Positions 18,681 to 27,854 are shown, counted from the first letter of the stretch. The stretch is DNA of 64,000 nucleotides from Streptomyces sp. NBC_01255 (GCF_036226445.1 NZ_CP108474.1:4588001-4652000), one strand, 5' to 3'. Numbers and translations are program-made. Notes: a model not told the origin generated them from the sequence alone.

Positions 18681-19472
18681 GTGAGCATGCAGACGCGACT
18701 GACGGCGGGCGACGCCGAGTTGACCATCAGCCCCGAGCACGGCTGCCGGATCGAGGGCCTGCGCATCGGCGGCACCGAAGTGCTGCGCCAGGGCGAGCGG
18801 TTCGGGAGCTTCCCGATGGTGCCCTGGTGCGGGCGGACCGAGAACGGCCGCTTCCGCGACGGGGCGACCACGCACCAGCTGCCGGTCAACGCGCCCCCGC
18901 ACGCCATCCACGGCACCGTCCGCGACCTCGCCTGGAAGACCGCCCGCGTCTCCGGGACGGAGGCGGTCTTCACCTGCGATCTCGGGGACCCGTGGCCGTA
19001 CAAGGGCAGGGTGACCCAGGTCTTCGAGCTGGCCGAGGACTCCCTCACCCTTCGCTTCGGGGTCGAGACCTACGACGACTCCTTCCCGGCGCAGGCCGGC
19101 TGGCACCCCTGGTTCCTGCGCAACCTCGGCAACGGCGGCCAGGACGTACGGCTCGGCTTCACCCCCGGCTGGCAGGAGGAGCGCGGCGAGAACCACCTCC
19201 CCACCGGCCGCCGGATCGACCCCCTCCCCGGCCCCTGGGACGACTGCTTCGGCATGCCCGACGGCGTCGACGTCACCCTCACCTGGCCGGAGGAGCTGGA
19301 GCTGAAGGTCAGCAGCCGTGCCGAGTGGGTCGTGATCTACGACGAGCCGGCGGAGGCGGTCTGCGTCGAGCCGCAGTCCGGCCCGCCGAACGGTCTCAAC
19401 ACCCACCCGCGTCTCGTCACCCCGATCGACCCCCTGGAGATCGAGAGCGTCTGGAGCTGGCGGCGGCTCTAG
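18681..19472 (+). CDS. Aldose 1-epimerase family protein
   Basis: A 263-residue galactose-mutarotase-like protein: GCRIEGLRIGGTEVL, VPWCGRTENGRF, the catalytic-site histidine region PHAIHGTVRD, and VCVEPQSGPPNGLN containing the conserved C-terminal Glu. It likely interconverts sugar anomers in the cytosol. GTG 18681 is chosen because the conserved N-terminus starts there. It precedes pyrE by 24 bp, with no obvious functional link. Confidence 0.9.
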   Translation: MSMQTRLTAGDAELTISPEHGCRIEGLRIGGTEVLRQGERFGSFPMVPWCGRTENGRFRDGATTHQLPVNAPPHAIHGTVRDLAWKTARVSGTEAVFTCDLGDPWPYKGRVTQVFELAEDSLTLRFGVETYDDSFPAQAGWHPWFLRNLGNGGQDVRLGFTPGWQEERGENHLPTGRRIDPLPGPWDDCFGMPDGVDVTLTWPEELELKVSSRAEWVVIYDEPAEAVCVEPQSGPPNGLNTHPRLVTPIDPLEIESVWSWRRL

Positions 19473-19496
19473 AGAGTGCCCTCTAAGCTGCTGACC

Positions 19497-20036
19497 ATGA
19501 CTGACGTACGCGCTGAACTGCTCCAGCAGATCAAGGACAAGGCCGTGGTGCACGGCAAGGTGACCCTCTCCTCGGGTCTGGAAGCCGACTACTACATCGA
19601 CCTGCGCCGCATCACGCTGGACGGCGAGGCCGCGCCGATGGTCGGTCAGGTCATGCTCGACCTCACCGCCGACCTGGACTTCGACTGCGTCGGCGGCCTG
19701 ACCCTGGGCGCCGACCCGGTCGCCACCTCGATGCTGCACGCCTCCGCCGCGCGCGGACAGCGCCTCGACGCCTTCGTCGTACGGAAGGCCCAGAAGGCGC
19801 ACGGCATGCAGCGCCGTATCGAGGGCACGGACGTGAAGGGCCGTCGCTGCCTCGTCGTCGAGGACACGTCGACCACCGGCGGCTCCCCGCTGACGGCCGT
19901 CGAGGCCGTCCGCGAGGCGGGCGGCGAGGTCGTGGCCGTGGCCACGATCGTGGACCGGGGCGCGGCCGGCGCGATCGCCGAAGCGGGTCTGCCGTACCTC
20001 ACCGGCTACCAGCTGGGCGATCTCGAGCTGGCGTAA
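19497..20036 (+). CDS. pyrE: Orotate phosphoribosyltransferase
   Basis: The 179-residue protein has GKVTLSSGLEADYYIDLRR (orotate site), GGLTLGADPVATSML, the flexible loop KAQKAHGMQRRIEG, and the PRPP-binding CLVVEDTSTTGGSPL. It converts orotate and PRPP to OMP in pyrimidine synthesis. ATG 19497 gives the conserved MTDVRAELLQQ start. It is separated from other pyr genes, as usual in Streptomyces. A palindrome holding a parS site follows 64 bp after its stop. Confidence 0.97.
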   Translation: MTDVRAELLQQIKDKAVVHGKVTLSSGLEADYYIDLRRITLDGEAAPMVGQVMLDLTADLDFDCVGGLTLGADPVATSMLHASAARGQRLDAFVVRKAQKAHGMQRRIEGTDVKGRRCLVVEDTSTTGGSPLTAVEAVREAGGEVVAVATIVDRGAAGAIAEAGLPYLTGYQLGDLELA

Positions 20037-20100
20037 CCGCCGCGAAGTCGTGACTTAGGTCCCGGACCCTGTCGAAAGCGGTCCTGACCTGCATTTTCAC

Positions 20101-20140
20101 CAAGGGGCGGGGTGTTTCACGTGAAACACCCCGCCCCTTG
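20101..20140. promoter_or_regulatory. parS: parS (ParB-binding) site within a perfect 40-bp palindrome, possible terminator
   Basis: The whole stretch is a perfect inverted repeat with 20-base arms and no loop bases. Its centre, TGTTTCACGTGAAACA (20113-20128), includes the 14-bp Streptomyces parS consensus GTTTCACGTGAAAC without mismatch. ParB binding at parS clusters helps segregate chromosomes during sporulation, and most sites lie within a few hundred kb of oriC. The GC-rich outer arms (AAGGGGCGGGG with CCCCGCCCCTT) would form a strong RNA hairpin after pyrE, so the sequence may do two jobs. Confidence 0.92.
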
Positions 20141-20257
20141 TCGTGCCGCGCCCGTGGGAGCCCGGACAAGAGTCTGGAAGGATGGGGGCGACGATGACGT
20201 CGCCCCCAGGTCAGGGACAGCAACGCACACACCCCGCACATCACAAGGAGCGGACGA

Positions 20258-21280
20258 ATGCCCATCGCAACCCCCGAGGTCTACACCGAGATGCTCGACC
20301 GGGCGAAGGCAGGCAAGTTCGCCTACCCGGCCATCAATGTGACCTCGACCCAGACTCTGCACGCTGCACTGCGCGGCTTCGCTGAGGCCGAGAGCGACGG
20401 CATCATCCAGATCTCGACCGGCGGAGCCGAGTTCCTGGGCGGCCAGTACAACAAGGACATGGTCACGGGCGCCGTTGCCCTGGCCGAGTTCGCGCACATC
20501 GTCGCCGCGAAGTACGACATCACGGTCGCGCTGCACACCGACCACTGCCCGAAGGACAAGCTGGACGGCTACGTCCGTCCGCTGCTCGACATCTCCGCCG
20601 AGCGCGTCGCCCGTGGCGAGAACCCGCTGTTCCAGTCGCACATGTGGGACGGCTCCGCCGAGACCCTCGCCGACAACCTGGCCATCGGTCAGGAGCTGCT
20701 CGCGAAGGCCGCCGCCGCCAAGATCATCCTTGAGGTCGAGATCACCCCGACCGGTGGCGAGGAGGACGGCGTCACCCACGAGATCAACGACGAGCTGTAC
20801 ACCACCGTCGACGACGCCATCCGCACCGCCGAGGCCCTCGGCCTGGGCGAGAAGGGCCGCTACCTGCTGGCCGCGTCCTTCGGCAACGTGCACGGCGTCT
20901 ACAAGCCGGGCAACGTCGTGCTCCGCCCCGAGCTCCTCAAGGACCTCCAGGCGGGCGTCGCCGAGAAGTTCGGCAAGGTCAACCCGTTCGACTTCGTCTT
21001 CCACGGCGGCTCGGGCTCGACGGCCGAGGAGATCGCCACCGCGCTGGAGAACGGCGTCGTGAAGATGAACCTCGACACCGACACCCAGTACGCCTTCACC
21101 CGTCCGGTCGTGGACCACATGTTCCGCAACTACGACGGTGTCCTGAAGGTCGACGGCGAGGTCGGCAAGAAGTCCACCTACGACCCGCGCACCTGGGGCA
21201 AGCTGGCCGAGGCCGGCATGGCCGTCCGCGTGACCGAGGCGTGTGCCGCGCTGCGCTCGACCGGCACGAAGCTGAAGTAA
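20258..21280 (+). CDS. fba: Class II fructose-bisphosphate aldolase
   Basis: The 340-residue protein has the class II pattern: YPAINVTSTQTLHAALRGF, VALHTDHCPKD (metal-binding His), a Glu/His-rich active-site region (LEVEITPTGGEEDGV), ASFGNVHGVYKPGN and VFHGGSGST. It is the zinc-dependent aldolase of glycolysis and gluconeogenesis. ATG 20258 follows AAGGAG (20245-20250). It is the main aldolase of streptomycetes, and its promoter lies just downstream of the parS palindrome. Confidence 0.98.
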   Translation: MPIATPEVYTEMLDRAKAGKFAYPAINVTSTQTLHAALRGFAEAESDGIIQISTGGAEFLGGQYNKDMVTGAVALAEFAHIVAAKYDITVALHTDHCPKDKLDGYVRPLLDISAERVARGENPLFQSHMWDGSAETLADNLAIGQELLAKAAAAKIILEVEITPTGGEEDGVTHEINDELYTTVDDAIRTAEALGLGEKGRYLLAASFGNVHGVYKPGNVVLRPELLKDLQAGVAEKFGKVNPFDFVFHGGSGSTAEEIATALENGVVKMNLDTDTQYAFTRPVVDHMFRNYDGVLKVDGEVGKKSTYDPRTWGKLAEAGMAVRVTEACAALRSTGTKLK

Positions 21281-21315
21281 GTCCACGAGGCTGACGTAAG
21301 TCATCCTGTGAACGA

Positions 21316-21346
21316 CGGGCCCGGTACCTCCCGAGGTGCCGGGCCT
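21316..21346 (+). terminator. Terminator after fba
   Basis: GGGCCCGGTACCTC and GAGGTGCCGGGCC pair with one mismatch, then CTTCG. It lies 36 bp after the fba stop. Confidence 0.75.
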
Positions 21347-21376
21347 TCGTGCGTCGACGAGAGGGCGGAGGGCCTG

Positions 21377-22537
21377 ATGTACGACTTCGACCGTGAGACA
21401 GACCGGCACGGGACCTGGTCGGTCCAGTGGGACGGGATAGCGGACCGCTTCGGCGTCTCCGACCTGCTCCCCTTCACCATCTCCGACATGGACTTCGCCT
21501 CGCCTCCGGAGGTTCTTGCCGCCCTGCGCGACCGCGTCGACCACGGGGTCTTCGGCTACACGGACTGGCGGCTCGGCGACTTCCGGGACGCGATCCGGCA
21601 CTGGTACGCGAGCCGGTACGCGACCGAGATCGACCCGGGCGCGCTGGTGTACGCGCCGTCCGTGCTCAACCAGCTGTCGCAGCTCCTGCGGATGTGGACG
21701 GAGCCCGGCGACGGCGTCGTCGTGCACACCCCCACCTACGACGGCTTCCGCAAGGCCGTCACCGGGCTCGGGCGCGAGCTGCGCGGCGTACCGCTCGGGG
21801 ACCTCGACGCCCTGGAACGGGAGCTGGCCCGCCCCGACAGCCGGATGTTGCTGCTTTGCTCCCCGCACAACCCGACCGGCCGGGTGTGGACGGAGGAGGA
21901 GCTCGCCGCCTTCGCCGAGCTGGCGGAGCGCCACGGCGCGTCCGTCGTCAGCGACGAGATCCACGCCGACCTCACCACCGACGGCCACCGCCACGTCCCG
22001 TGGACGCGGGTGGCGGAGCCGGGCCGGGGCCGCCGCTGGGCGCTCGTCACCTCCGGCACGAAGGCCTTCAACTTCCCCGCGCTCTCCGGTTCGTACGGGA
22101 TCCTCGGCGACCCCGACGCCCGCGAGGCCTTCGTCCGGCGCATGGAGACCGGCGAGGGCCTCGCCTCGCCCGCCGTCCTCTCGCTGACGGCCCACATCGC
22201 CGCGTACCGACAGGGCGCACCGTGGCTGGACGAGCTGCGCGGCTATGTCGCGGGCACGATGGAGCTGCTCCGGGAGCGGCTGGCCACGGGCCTGCCCGGC
22301 GTCGTCTGGGAGCCCCCGCAGGCCGGCTACCTCGCCTGGATCGACCTGCGGCCGCTCGGGATCGAGGAGACCCGGCTCCAGGAGGAGCTGGTGTCGGTGG
22401 AGAAGGTCGCGATCATGCCGGGCGGGGTGTACGGGACGCCGGGCTTCGTCCGGCTGAACGTGGGCTGCCCGAGGAAGAAGGCCGAGCGGGGCGTGGACGC
22501 GCTGATCCGGGCGGCGACCCGGCTGCGTACGGCCTGA
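21377..22537 (+). CDS. MalY/PatB-type aminotransferase or cystathionine beta-lyase
   Basis: The 386-residue PLP protein has TWSVQWDGIADRFGVSDLLPF, FTISDMDFASPPEVL (typical MalY/PatB entrance), LLCSPHNPTGRVW, VVSDEIHADL and the lysine motif SGTKAFNFPAL. Family members cleave cystathionine to homocysteine and may also act as regulators. ATG 21377 follows GGAGGG closely. Pathway context is not clear from the neighbours. Confidence 0.92.
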   Translation: MYDFDRETDRHGTWSVQWDGIADRFGVSDLLPFTISDMDFASPPEVLAALRDRVDHGVFGYTDWRLGDFRDAIRHWYASRYATEIDPGALVYAPSVLNQLSQLLRMWTEPGDGVVVHTPTYDGFRKAVTGLGRELRGVPLGDLDALERELARPDSRMLLLCSPHNPTGRVWTEEELAAFAELAERHGASVVSDEIHADLTTDGHRHVPWTRVAEPGRGRRWALVTSGTKAFNFPALSGSYGILGDPDAREAFVRRMETGEGLASPAVLSLTAHIAAYRQGAPWLDELRGYVAGTMELLRERLATGLPGVVWEPPQAGYLAWIDLRPLGIEETRLQEELVSVEKVAIMPGGVYGTPGFVRLNVGCPRKKAERGVDALIRAATRLRTA

Positions 22538-22633
22538 CCGAGACCGGTCGGGCGGGCGGCGGTCAGGCTCCGGATGGCCTGAGGCCGGGTCGTTCGGAGC
22601 GCGGTCGCGGCGGCTTCGCGGGACCATGCAGGC

Positions 22634-24091
22634 ATGGGTGAGCGGGACGTACGGATGGCCTCGGGGACCGGCCGGTGGATCTTGTTCACGACCGTCCTCG
22701 GCTCCGGGATGGTGCTGCTGGACTCCACCGTCGTCAACGTCGCCCTGCCGCACATCGGCGAGGACCTGGACGCCGACCTCGGCGCGCTCCAGTGGACCGT
22801 CAACGCCTACATGCTGACGCTCGCCGGGCTGATCCTGCTCGGCGGGGCGCTCGGCGACCGGTACGGCCGCCGCCGGGTCTTCGTGATCGGGGTGGTGTGG
22901 TTCGCGCTGGCCTCGCTGCTGTGCGGGCTCGCGCCGAACACCGGGATCCTGATCGCGGCCCGTGCCCTCCAGGGCGTGGGCGGGGCACTGCTCACACCCG
23001 GATCGCTCGCGCTGATCCAGGCCAGTTTCCACGAGGACGACCGGGCCAAGGCGGTCGGTCTGTGGTCCGGCTTCGGCGGGGTGGGCGCGGCGGTCGGGCC
23101 GTTCGTCGGCGGCTGGCTGGTGGACGGGCCGGGCTGGCGGTGGGTGTTCCTCCTGAACGTGCCGCTCGCCGCCCTCTGCGTGCCCGTCGCCCTGCGTCAT
23201 GTGCCGGAGTCGCGGGACGAGACCGCGCACGGCCGTTTCGACGTGCTCGGTGCGGTCCTGGGCGCGGCGGGGCTCGGGCTCGTGACGTACGCGCTGATCG
23301 GCGAGGCCTGGTGGGCGGGGGCGGTCGGGGTGGTGCTCGGGGCGGGGTTCGTGGTGGTGGAGCGGCGGCGCGGCGAGCGGGCGATGGCGCCCCCGTCGAT
23401 CTTCGCGTCCCGGCTGTTCACGTCGGTCAATCTGGTCACCCTGTGCGTGTACGCGGCGTTCGGCGGCTTCTTCTTCCTGGCCGCGCTCCAGCTCCAGGTG
23501 GTCTCGGGCTACTCGGCGCTGGGCGCCGGTACCGCGCTGCTGCCGACGACCGTGCTGATGCTGCTGCTGTCGGCGAAGTCCGGGGAGCTGGGGGAGCGGA
23601 TCGGGCCCCGGATCCCGCTCACGGTGGGGCCGCTGCTGTGCGCGGCGGGGATGCTGCTGATGCTGCGGGTCGGGGAGGACGCCTCGTACGTGCAGGACGT
23701 GCTGCCGGCCGTGACGGTGCTCGGTCTCGGCATGACGGCCCTGGTGGCCCCGCTGACCGCGACCGTCCTGGCCTCCGTGGACGTGGCCAGGGCGGGCCTG
23801 GCGAGCGGGATCAACAACGCGGCGGCGCGGGCGGCCGGACTGCTCGCGGTGGCCGCGCTGCCGCTGCTGGCGGGGATGGGCCCGGAGGCGTACCTCTCGG
23901 CGGAGGAGTTCGACGAGACCTTCCGGCGCGCGATGCCGATGTGCGCGGGGATCCTGGTGGTGGGGGCGGTGCTCGCCTGGACGACGATGCGCACCCCGGC
24001 CGTGGGAGCCACGTGCCACCCGGAGTGCCGGGTCCACTGCGGGGTGACGTCACCGCCGCTCGACCCGGGCGAGCGGGACGCCCCGGCCTGA
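22634..24091 (+). CDS. MFS exporter, DHA2 (14-TM, EmrB/QacA-like) family
   Basis: The 485-residue protein starts with a helix ending GMVLLDSTVVNVALPHIG, the DHA2 motif. It then has motif A GDRYGRRRVFVIG between helices 2 and 3 and RALQGVGGALLTPGSLALI (motif C region in the family). About 14 hydrophobic helices are visible. It is likely a proton-driven drug or metabolite exporter in the membrane. No TetR or MarR regulator is adjacent. The start is not decided by a ribosome site; ATG 22655 is an alternative. Confidence 0.92.
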   Translation: MGERDVRMASGTGRWILFTTVLGSGMVLLDSTVVNVALPHIGEDLDADLGALQWTVNAYMLTLAGLILLGGALGDRYGRRRVFVIGVVWFALASLLCGLAPNTGILIAARALQGVGGALLTPGSLALIQASFHEDDRAKAVGLWSGFGGVGAAVGPFVGGWLVDGPGWRWVFLLNVPLAALCVPVALRHVPESRDETAHGRFDVLGAVLGAAGLGLVTYALIGEAWWAGAVGVVLGAGFVVVERRRGERAMAPPSIFASRLFTSVNLVTLCVYAAFGGFFFLAALQLQVVSGYSALGAGTALLPTTVLMLLLSAKSGELGERIGPRIPLTVGPLLCAAGMLLMLRVGEDASYVQDVLPAVTVLGLGMTALVAPLTATVLASVDVARAGLASGINNAAARAAGLLAVAALPLLAGMGPEAYLSAEEFDETFRRAMPMCAGILVVGAVLAWTTMRTPAVGATCHPECRVHCGVTSPPLDPGERDAPA

Positions 24092-24120
24092 GCCCCGGCA
24101 CACCCCCTAGGGTGGTCCCC

Positions 24121-24534
24121 ATGGCCATCCACGAGAACCTTCTGGGGGGACCGGCCCCCACCCACCTGCCCGACGACCCGGGGCCGCGCGAACTGCTCGC
24201 GAACGGTACGGCGCCGGCGGAGGTCGCCGCGCAGTACCCGACGTCTTCGCTCGCCTGGGCGCAGCTCGCCGACGACGCCTTCGAGGGCGGCCGGGTCGTC
24301 GAGTCGTACGCCTACGCCCGTACGGGCTACCACCGCGGCCTGGACTCGCTGCGCCGCAGCGGCTGGAAGGGCCACGGCCCGGTGCCGTGGGAGCACGAGC
24401 CGAACCGCGGCTTCCTGCGCGCGCTGCACGCCCTCGCCCGGGCGGCCGGCGCGATCGGCGAGAAGGAGGAGTTCGAGCGCTGCACGACCTTCCTGCGGGA
24501 CTCCTCGGAGACCGCGGCGGAGACGCTCGGCTGA
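24121..24534 (+). CDS. DUF3151 family protein
   Basis: A 137-residue actinobacterial protein: HENLLGGPAPTHLPDDP, YPTSSLAWAQLADDAF, ESYAYARTGYHRGLDSLRR, then WEHEPNRGFLRALHALARA. These blocks define DUF3151, whose function is unknown. The pattern is helical and cytosolic. It follows the MFS gene by 29 bp and is followed by a terminator. Confidence 0.9.
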   Translation: MAIHENLLGGPAPTHLPDDPGPRELLANGTAPAEVAAQYPTSSLAWAQLADDAFEGGRVVESYAYARTGYHRGLDSLRRSGWKGHGPVPWEHEPNRGFLRALHALARAAGAIGEKEEFERCTTFLRDSSETAAETLG

Positions 24535-24579
24535 CCTTCCTGTGACGTTCCCGACGGTCTTCCGAACGACCTGATCCAT

Positions 24580-24619
24580 CCCGATTTTCCCCCGTCCCGC
24601 CGGGTCGGGGGAAAACGGG
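24580..24619 (+). terminator. Terminator after the DUF3151 gene
   Basis: CCCGATTTTCCCCCG and CGGGGGAAAACGGG pair over 14 bp with one bulged A and an 11-base loop. Confidence 0.8.
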
Positions 24620-24653
24620 ACACACCTCTCGTTGCGCCCGAGCACGTTCGAGG

Positions 24654-25661
24654 ATGTTCGAAGAGGGCCGGTACGATCCCGGGGACCGCAGCACCGAGAA
24701 CGCCGGTTTCCGAGGCCCCACTTCCTCTTCCCCCACACCGGCCGACGCAGGGGAGAAGACTGTCGTGGGCAAGCGTGCCGCACCCGCAGGACGGCGAGGG
24801 ACACAGAGCCGCCGGCGGGGCAGAGGCAGACGCGGTCCCGTGCGCCGTCTCGCGCTGCCGGTCCTGGTCCTGATGACCGTCGCCCTCGGCGGCGGCGCGG
24901 CCCTCGCGCACTTCAACGGTCAGACGACCGACGACTCGGCCGCCCCCGCGCCGCAGGCGACGACCGCGACTGCGGATCCGACGACGGACGCACCCACCCC
25001 CCGGCCGACCACGGCGAAGCCGAAACCGAAGCCGAAGGCCACGACGGCGAAGCCGAAACCCAAGCCGACGCCGACGCCGAAGAAGACGACCGTGCCGAAG
25101 TCCGGCGCCGGGACCTTCACCACCGCGCAGGCCTCCGGTGACGCGGAGGGCACAGGCGGCTCGCTGCGCCGCTACCGCGTCCAGGTCGAGGACGGCATCG
25201 AGCTCTCGGCGCACTCGGCGGCCGCCGAGATCCAGCAGATCCTGGCCCATCCGCGCAGCTGGGCCGCGCACGGCCGGGGCCGTTTCCAGTTGGTCTCGCA
25301 GAACGCCGACTTCGTCATCCGGATCGCCACCCCGGACACGGCGGACGCCCTCTGCGCCCAGCAGGGTCTGAACACCCACGGCGAGCTGAACTGCGAGACC
25401 ACCGACGGCGTCGTGGTGAACCTCAAGCGGTGGATGCTCGGCTCGCCGACCTTCGCGGGGGAGCCGGCCGAGTACCGGCACCTGATCATCAACCACGAGG
25501 TGGGGCACGAGATCGGCATCAGGCAGCACATGGGCTGCCCGGGTCCGGGCAAGCTCGCGCCGGCGATGATGCAGCAGATCAAGGGTCTGAACGGCTGCCG
25601 TTCGAACGCATTTCCGTATGACGAAGACGGGAGCTACATCACGGGCCCGATCGTGTCATGA
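24654..25661 (+). CDS. DUF3152 membrane-anchored protein with a metzincin-like zinc motif
   Basis: A 335-residue protein: basic N-terminus, one membrane helix (LALPVLVLMTVALGGGAAL), then a long Lys/Pro/Thr linker (TAKPKPKPKATTAKPKPKP), then an extracellular domain from ~residue 155. That domain ends with HEVGHEIGIRQHMGCPG, matching HExGHxxGxxH, the zinc site of metzincin peptidases. Two Cys pairs probably form disulfides. The family is DUF3152, with no known activity. GTG 24765 (AGGGGAG nine bases upstream) is a good alternative start and would leave a shorter cytosolic tail. The linker suggests it spans the cell wall. Confidence 0.85.
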   Translation: MFEEGRYDPGDRSTENAGFRGPTSSSPTPADAGEKTVVGKRAAPAGRRGTQSRRRGRGRRGPVRRLALPVLVLMTVALGGGAALAHFNGQTTDDSAAPAPQATTATADPTTDAPTPRPTTAKPKPKPKATTAKPKPKPTPTPKKTTVPKSGAGTFTTAQASGDAEGTGGSLRRYRVQVEDGIELSAHSAAAEIQQILAHPRSWAAHGRGRFQLVSQNADFVIRIATPDTADALCAQQGLNTHGELNCETTDGVVVNLKRWMLGSPTFAGEPAEYRHLIINHEVGHEIGIRQHMGCPGPGKLAPAMMQQIKGLNGCRSNAFPYDEDGSYITGPIVS

Positions 25662-25785
25662 TGCCGTTGGGACGGCGCGCGACGAAGCACGCCTCCCGAG
25701 GGGACCGGGGCTCCCGTGCCGCAGGGAAGTACGCGCGGGCGGTGGAGCAGACCGCTACCCGGTAGTTCGTATCGAGGAGACAGAA

Positions 25786-26637
25786 ATGTCACTCCCCCCG
25801 GGTTCTCCCCATTCCGGAGCCGGTTCGGTCGACCCGAACCTCGACTTCGCGGGTACCACGCCGTACGAGGACTACGTCCAGGCGGACGTCCTCACCCACC
25901 TCCAGCACCTCCGCTCGGACGACCCGGGCGAGATGGTCTTCCTGGTCACCACCCAGGTCATGGAGCTGTGGTTCACGGTCATCGTCCACGAGTGGGAGAC
26001 CGCGAGCCGCGCCCTGCGCGAGGACCGCGTCCCCGTCGCGATGGACGCGCTCAAGCGCTCGGTGCGCGAGCTGGAGGCCCTGAACCACTCGTGGCGGCCG
26101 CTCGCCCAGCTCACCCCCGGCCAGTTCAACGCCTACCGGGCCGCGCTCGGCGAGGGCTCCGGCTTCCAGTCGGCGATGTACCGCCGCATGGAGTTCCTGC
26201 TCGGCGAGAAGTCCGCGTCGATGCTCGTCCCGCACCGGGGCGCGCCCCGCGTCCACGCCGAGCTGGAGAAGGCGCTCCAGGAGCCGAGCCTGTACGACGA
26301 GGTCCTCGGCCTGCTGGCCAGGCGCGGTCTGCCCGTGCCGCAGTCGGTCCTCGGCCGTGACCTCGCGCAGCGGTACGAGCCTTCCCCGGCGGTCGAGGCC
26401 GTCTGGGCCGGGATCTACGCGGACACCGACCAGAACACCGAGCTGGTCCGGCTCGGCGAGGCCCTCAGCGACGTCGCCGAGCTCGTCTGGCGATGGCGCA
26501 ACGACCACCTGGTGGCGACCCGGCGCGCGATGGGCGCGAAGACCGGCACCGGCGGTTCGGCGGGCGTGGCCTGGCTGGAGAAGCGGGCCCAGAAGAACGT
26601 GTTCCCGGAGCTCTGGACGGCGCGCAGCCATGTCTGA
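25786..26637 (+). CDS. kynA: Tryptophan 2,3-dioxygenase
   Basis: The 283-residue haem enzyme has LDFAGTTPYEDYVQADVL, FLVTTQVMELWFTVIVHEW (substrate and haem region), ALNHSWRPLAQLTPGQF and SGFQSAMYRRMEFLLG. It oxidises tryptophan to N-formylkynurenine. ATG 25786 follows GAGGAGA (25774-25780); an upstream open stretch is not conserved-looking. It overlaps kynureninase by eight bases, so the two are translationally coupled. Confidence 0.96.
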   Translation: MSLPPGSPHSGAGSVDPNLDFAGTTPYEDYVQADVLTHLQHLRSDDPGEMVFLVTTQVMELWFTVIVHEWETASRALREDRVPVAMDALKRSVRELEALNHSWRPLAQLTPGQFNAYRAALGEGSGFQSAMYRRMEFLLGEKSASMLVPHRGAPRVHAELEKALQEPSLYDEVLGLLARRGLPVPQSVLGRDLAQRYEPSPAVEAVWAGIYADTDQNTELVRLGEALSDVAELVWRWRNDHLVATRRAMGAKTGTGGSAGVAWLEKRAQKNVFPELWTARSHV

Positions 26638-27832
26638 CCTCCTCAAGGGCAGGGCCCTGGAACTCGACGCCGCCGACGGCCTCGCGAAGTACCGCGAGAA
26701 GTTCGCCCTCGACGCCGGGACCGTCTACCTCGACGGCAACTCGCTCGGCGCGCTGCCCGCGCACGTCCCGGCCCGCATGGCCGACGTGATCACCCGTGAG
26801 TGGGGCGAGCTGCGCATCCGCTCCTGGGACGAGTCGGGCTGGTGGACCGCGCCCGAGCGGATCGGCGACCGGATCGCCCCGATCGTCGGCGCCGCCCCCG
26901 GGCAGATCGTGGTCGGCGACTCGACGAGCGTGAACGTCTTCAAGGCGGTCGTCGCCGCGGCCCGGATCAACGGCGACGAGCGGGACGAGATCCTCGTCGA
27001 CGCGACGACCTTTCCCACGGACGGGTACATCGCGGAGTCCGCGGCGCGCATGACGGGTCACGAGATCGTGGCGTGCGACCCGGCCGACATGGCGGACGCA
27101 GTGAGCGACCGGACGGCCCTCGCGCTCGTCAACCACGTCGACTACCGGACGGGTCGGCTCCAGGACCTGCCGGGCCTCACCGCCGCGCTTCACGCGGCGG
27201 GCGCGCTCGCCGTCTGGGACCTGTGCCACAGCGCGGGCGCCCTGCCCGTCGGCCTGGACGCCCACGGGGTCGACCTGGCCGTCGGCTGCACCTACAAGTA
27301 CCTGAACGGCGGCCCCGGTTCGCCCGCGTACCTGTACGTCGCCGAGCGCCACCAGGCGGCCTTCGACTCGCCGCTGCCCGGCTGGAACTCGCACACGGAC
27401 CCGTTCGCGATGACCCCCGGGTACGAGGCGGCCGAGGGCGCCCTGCGGGGCCGCGTCGGGACGCCGGACATCCTCTCCATGCTGGCGCTGGAGTCGGCGC
27501 TCGACGTGTGGGACGGCGTCGCGATCGAGGACGTGCGCGCCAAGTCCCTCGCGTTGACGGACTTCTTCCTGGAGTGCGTCGCCGCCTACGCGCCCGCGGG
27601 CCGGGTCGTCCCGGTGACGCCGGGAGCGCGCGCCGAGCGCGGCAGCCAGACCGCGCTGAGCTGCGAGAACGCGCCCGCCGTGATGGCGGAGCTGATCAAG
27701 CGCGGGGTCGTCGGCGACCTGCGCCGCCCGGACGTGCTGAGGTTCGGCTTCACGCCGCTGTACGTGGGCTTCGCGGACGCGGAGCGCGCGGCCCGGATCC
27801 TCGCGGAGGTCCTGGCCGACCTCCCCGCCTGA
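26630..27832 (+). CDS. kynU: Kynureninase
   Basis: The 400-residue PLP enzyme has YLDGNSLGALP, VGDSTSVNVFKAVVAAARI, NHVDYRTGRLQDL, WDLCHSAGALPVGL (cofactor Asp) and CTYKYLNGGPGSPAY with the Schiff-base lysine. It cleaves kynurenine to anthranilate and alanine. Start ATG 26630 overlaps the dioxygenase stop. Together with the hydrolase 103 bp downstream it forms the route from tryptophan to anthranilate, used in streptomycetes for catabolism or for antibiotic precursors. Confidence 0.97.
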   Translation: MSDLLKGRALELDAADGLAKYREKFALDAGTVYLDGNSLGALPAHVPARMADVITREWGELRIRSWDESGWWTAPERIGDRIAPIVGAAPGQIVVGDSTSVNVFKAVVAAARINGDERDEILVDATTFPTDGYIAESAARMTGHEIVACDPADMADAVSDRTALALVNHVDYRTGRLQDLPGLTAALHAAGALAVWDLCHSAGALPVGLDAHGVDLAVGCTYKYLNGGPGSPAYLYVAERHQAAFDSPLPGWNSHTDPFAMTPGYEAAEGALRGRVGTPDILSMLALESALDVWDGVAIEDVRAKSLALTDFFLECVAAYAPAGRVVPVTPGARAERGSQTALSCENAPAVMAELIKRGVVGDLRRPDVLRFGFTPLYVGFADAERAARILAEVLADLPA

Positions 27833-27854
27833 GGGTGACCGTCCGATGATCGCC

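Noticed and set aside
16061..19048. 995-codon minus-strand ORF opposite the spermidine synthase and CoxG genes
   Set aside because: Antisense of well-supported genes; composition is typical of GC shadows.
20117..24037. 1306-codon minus-strand ORF opposite fba, the MalY gene and the MFS gene
   Set aside because: It spans three recognised plus-strand genes and reads as Arg/Pro/Gly low complexity, so it is a shadow.
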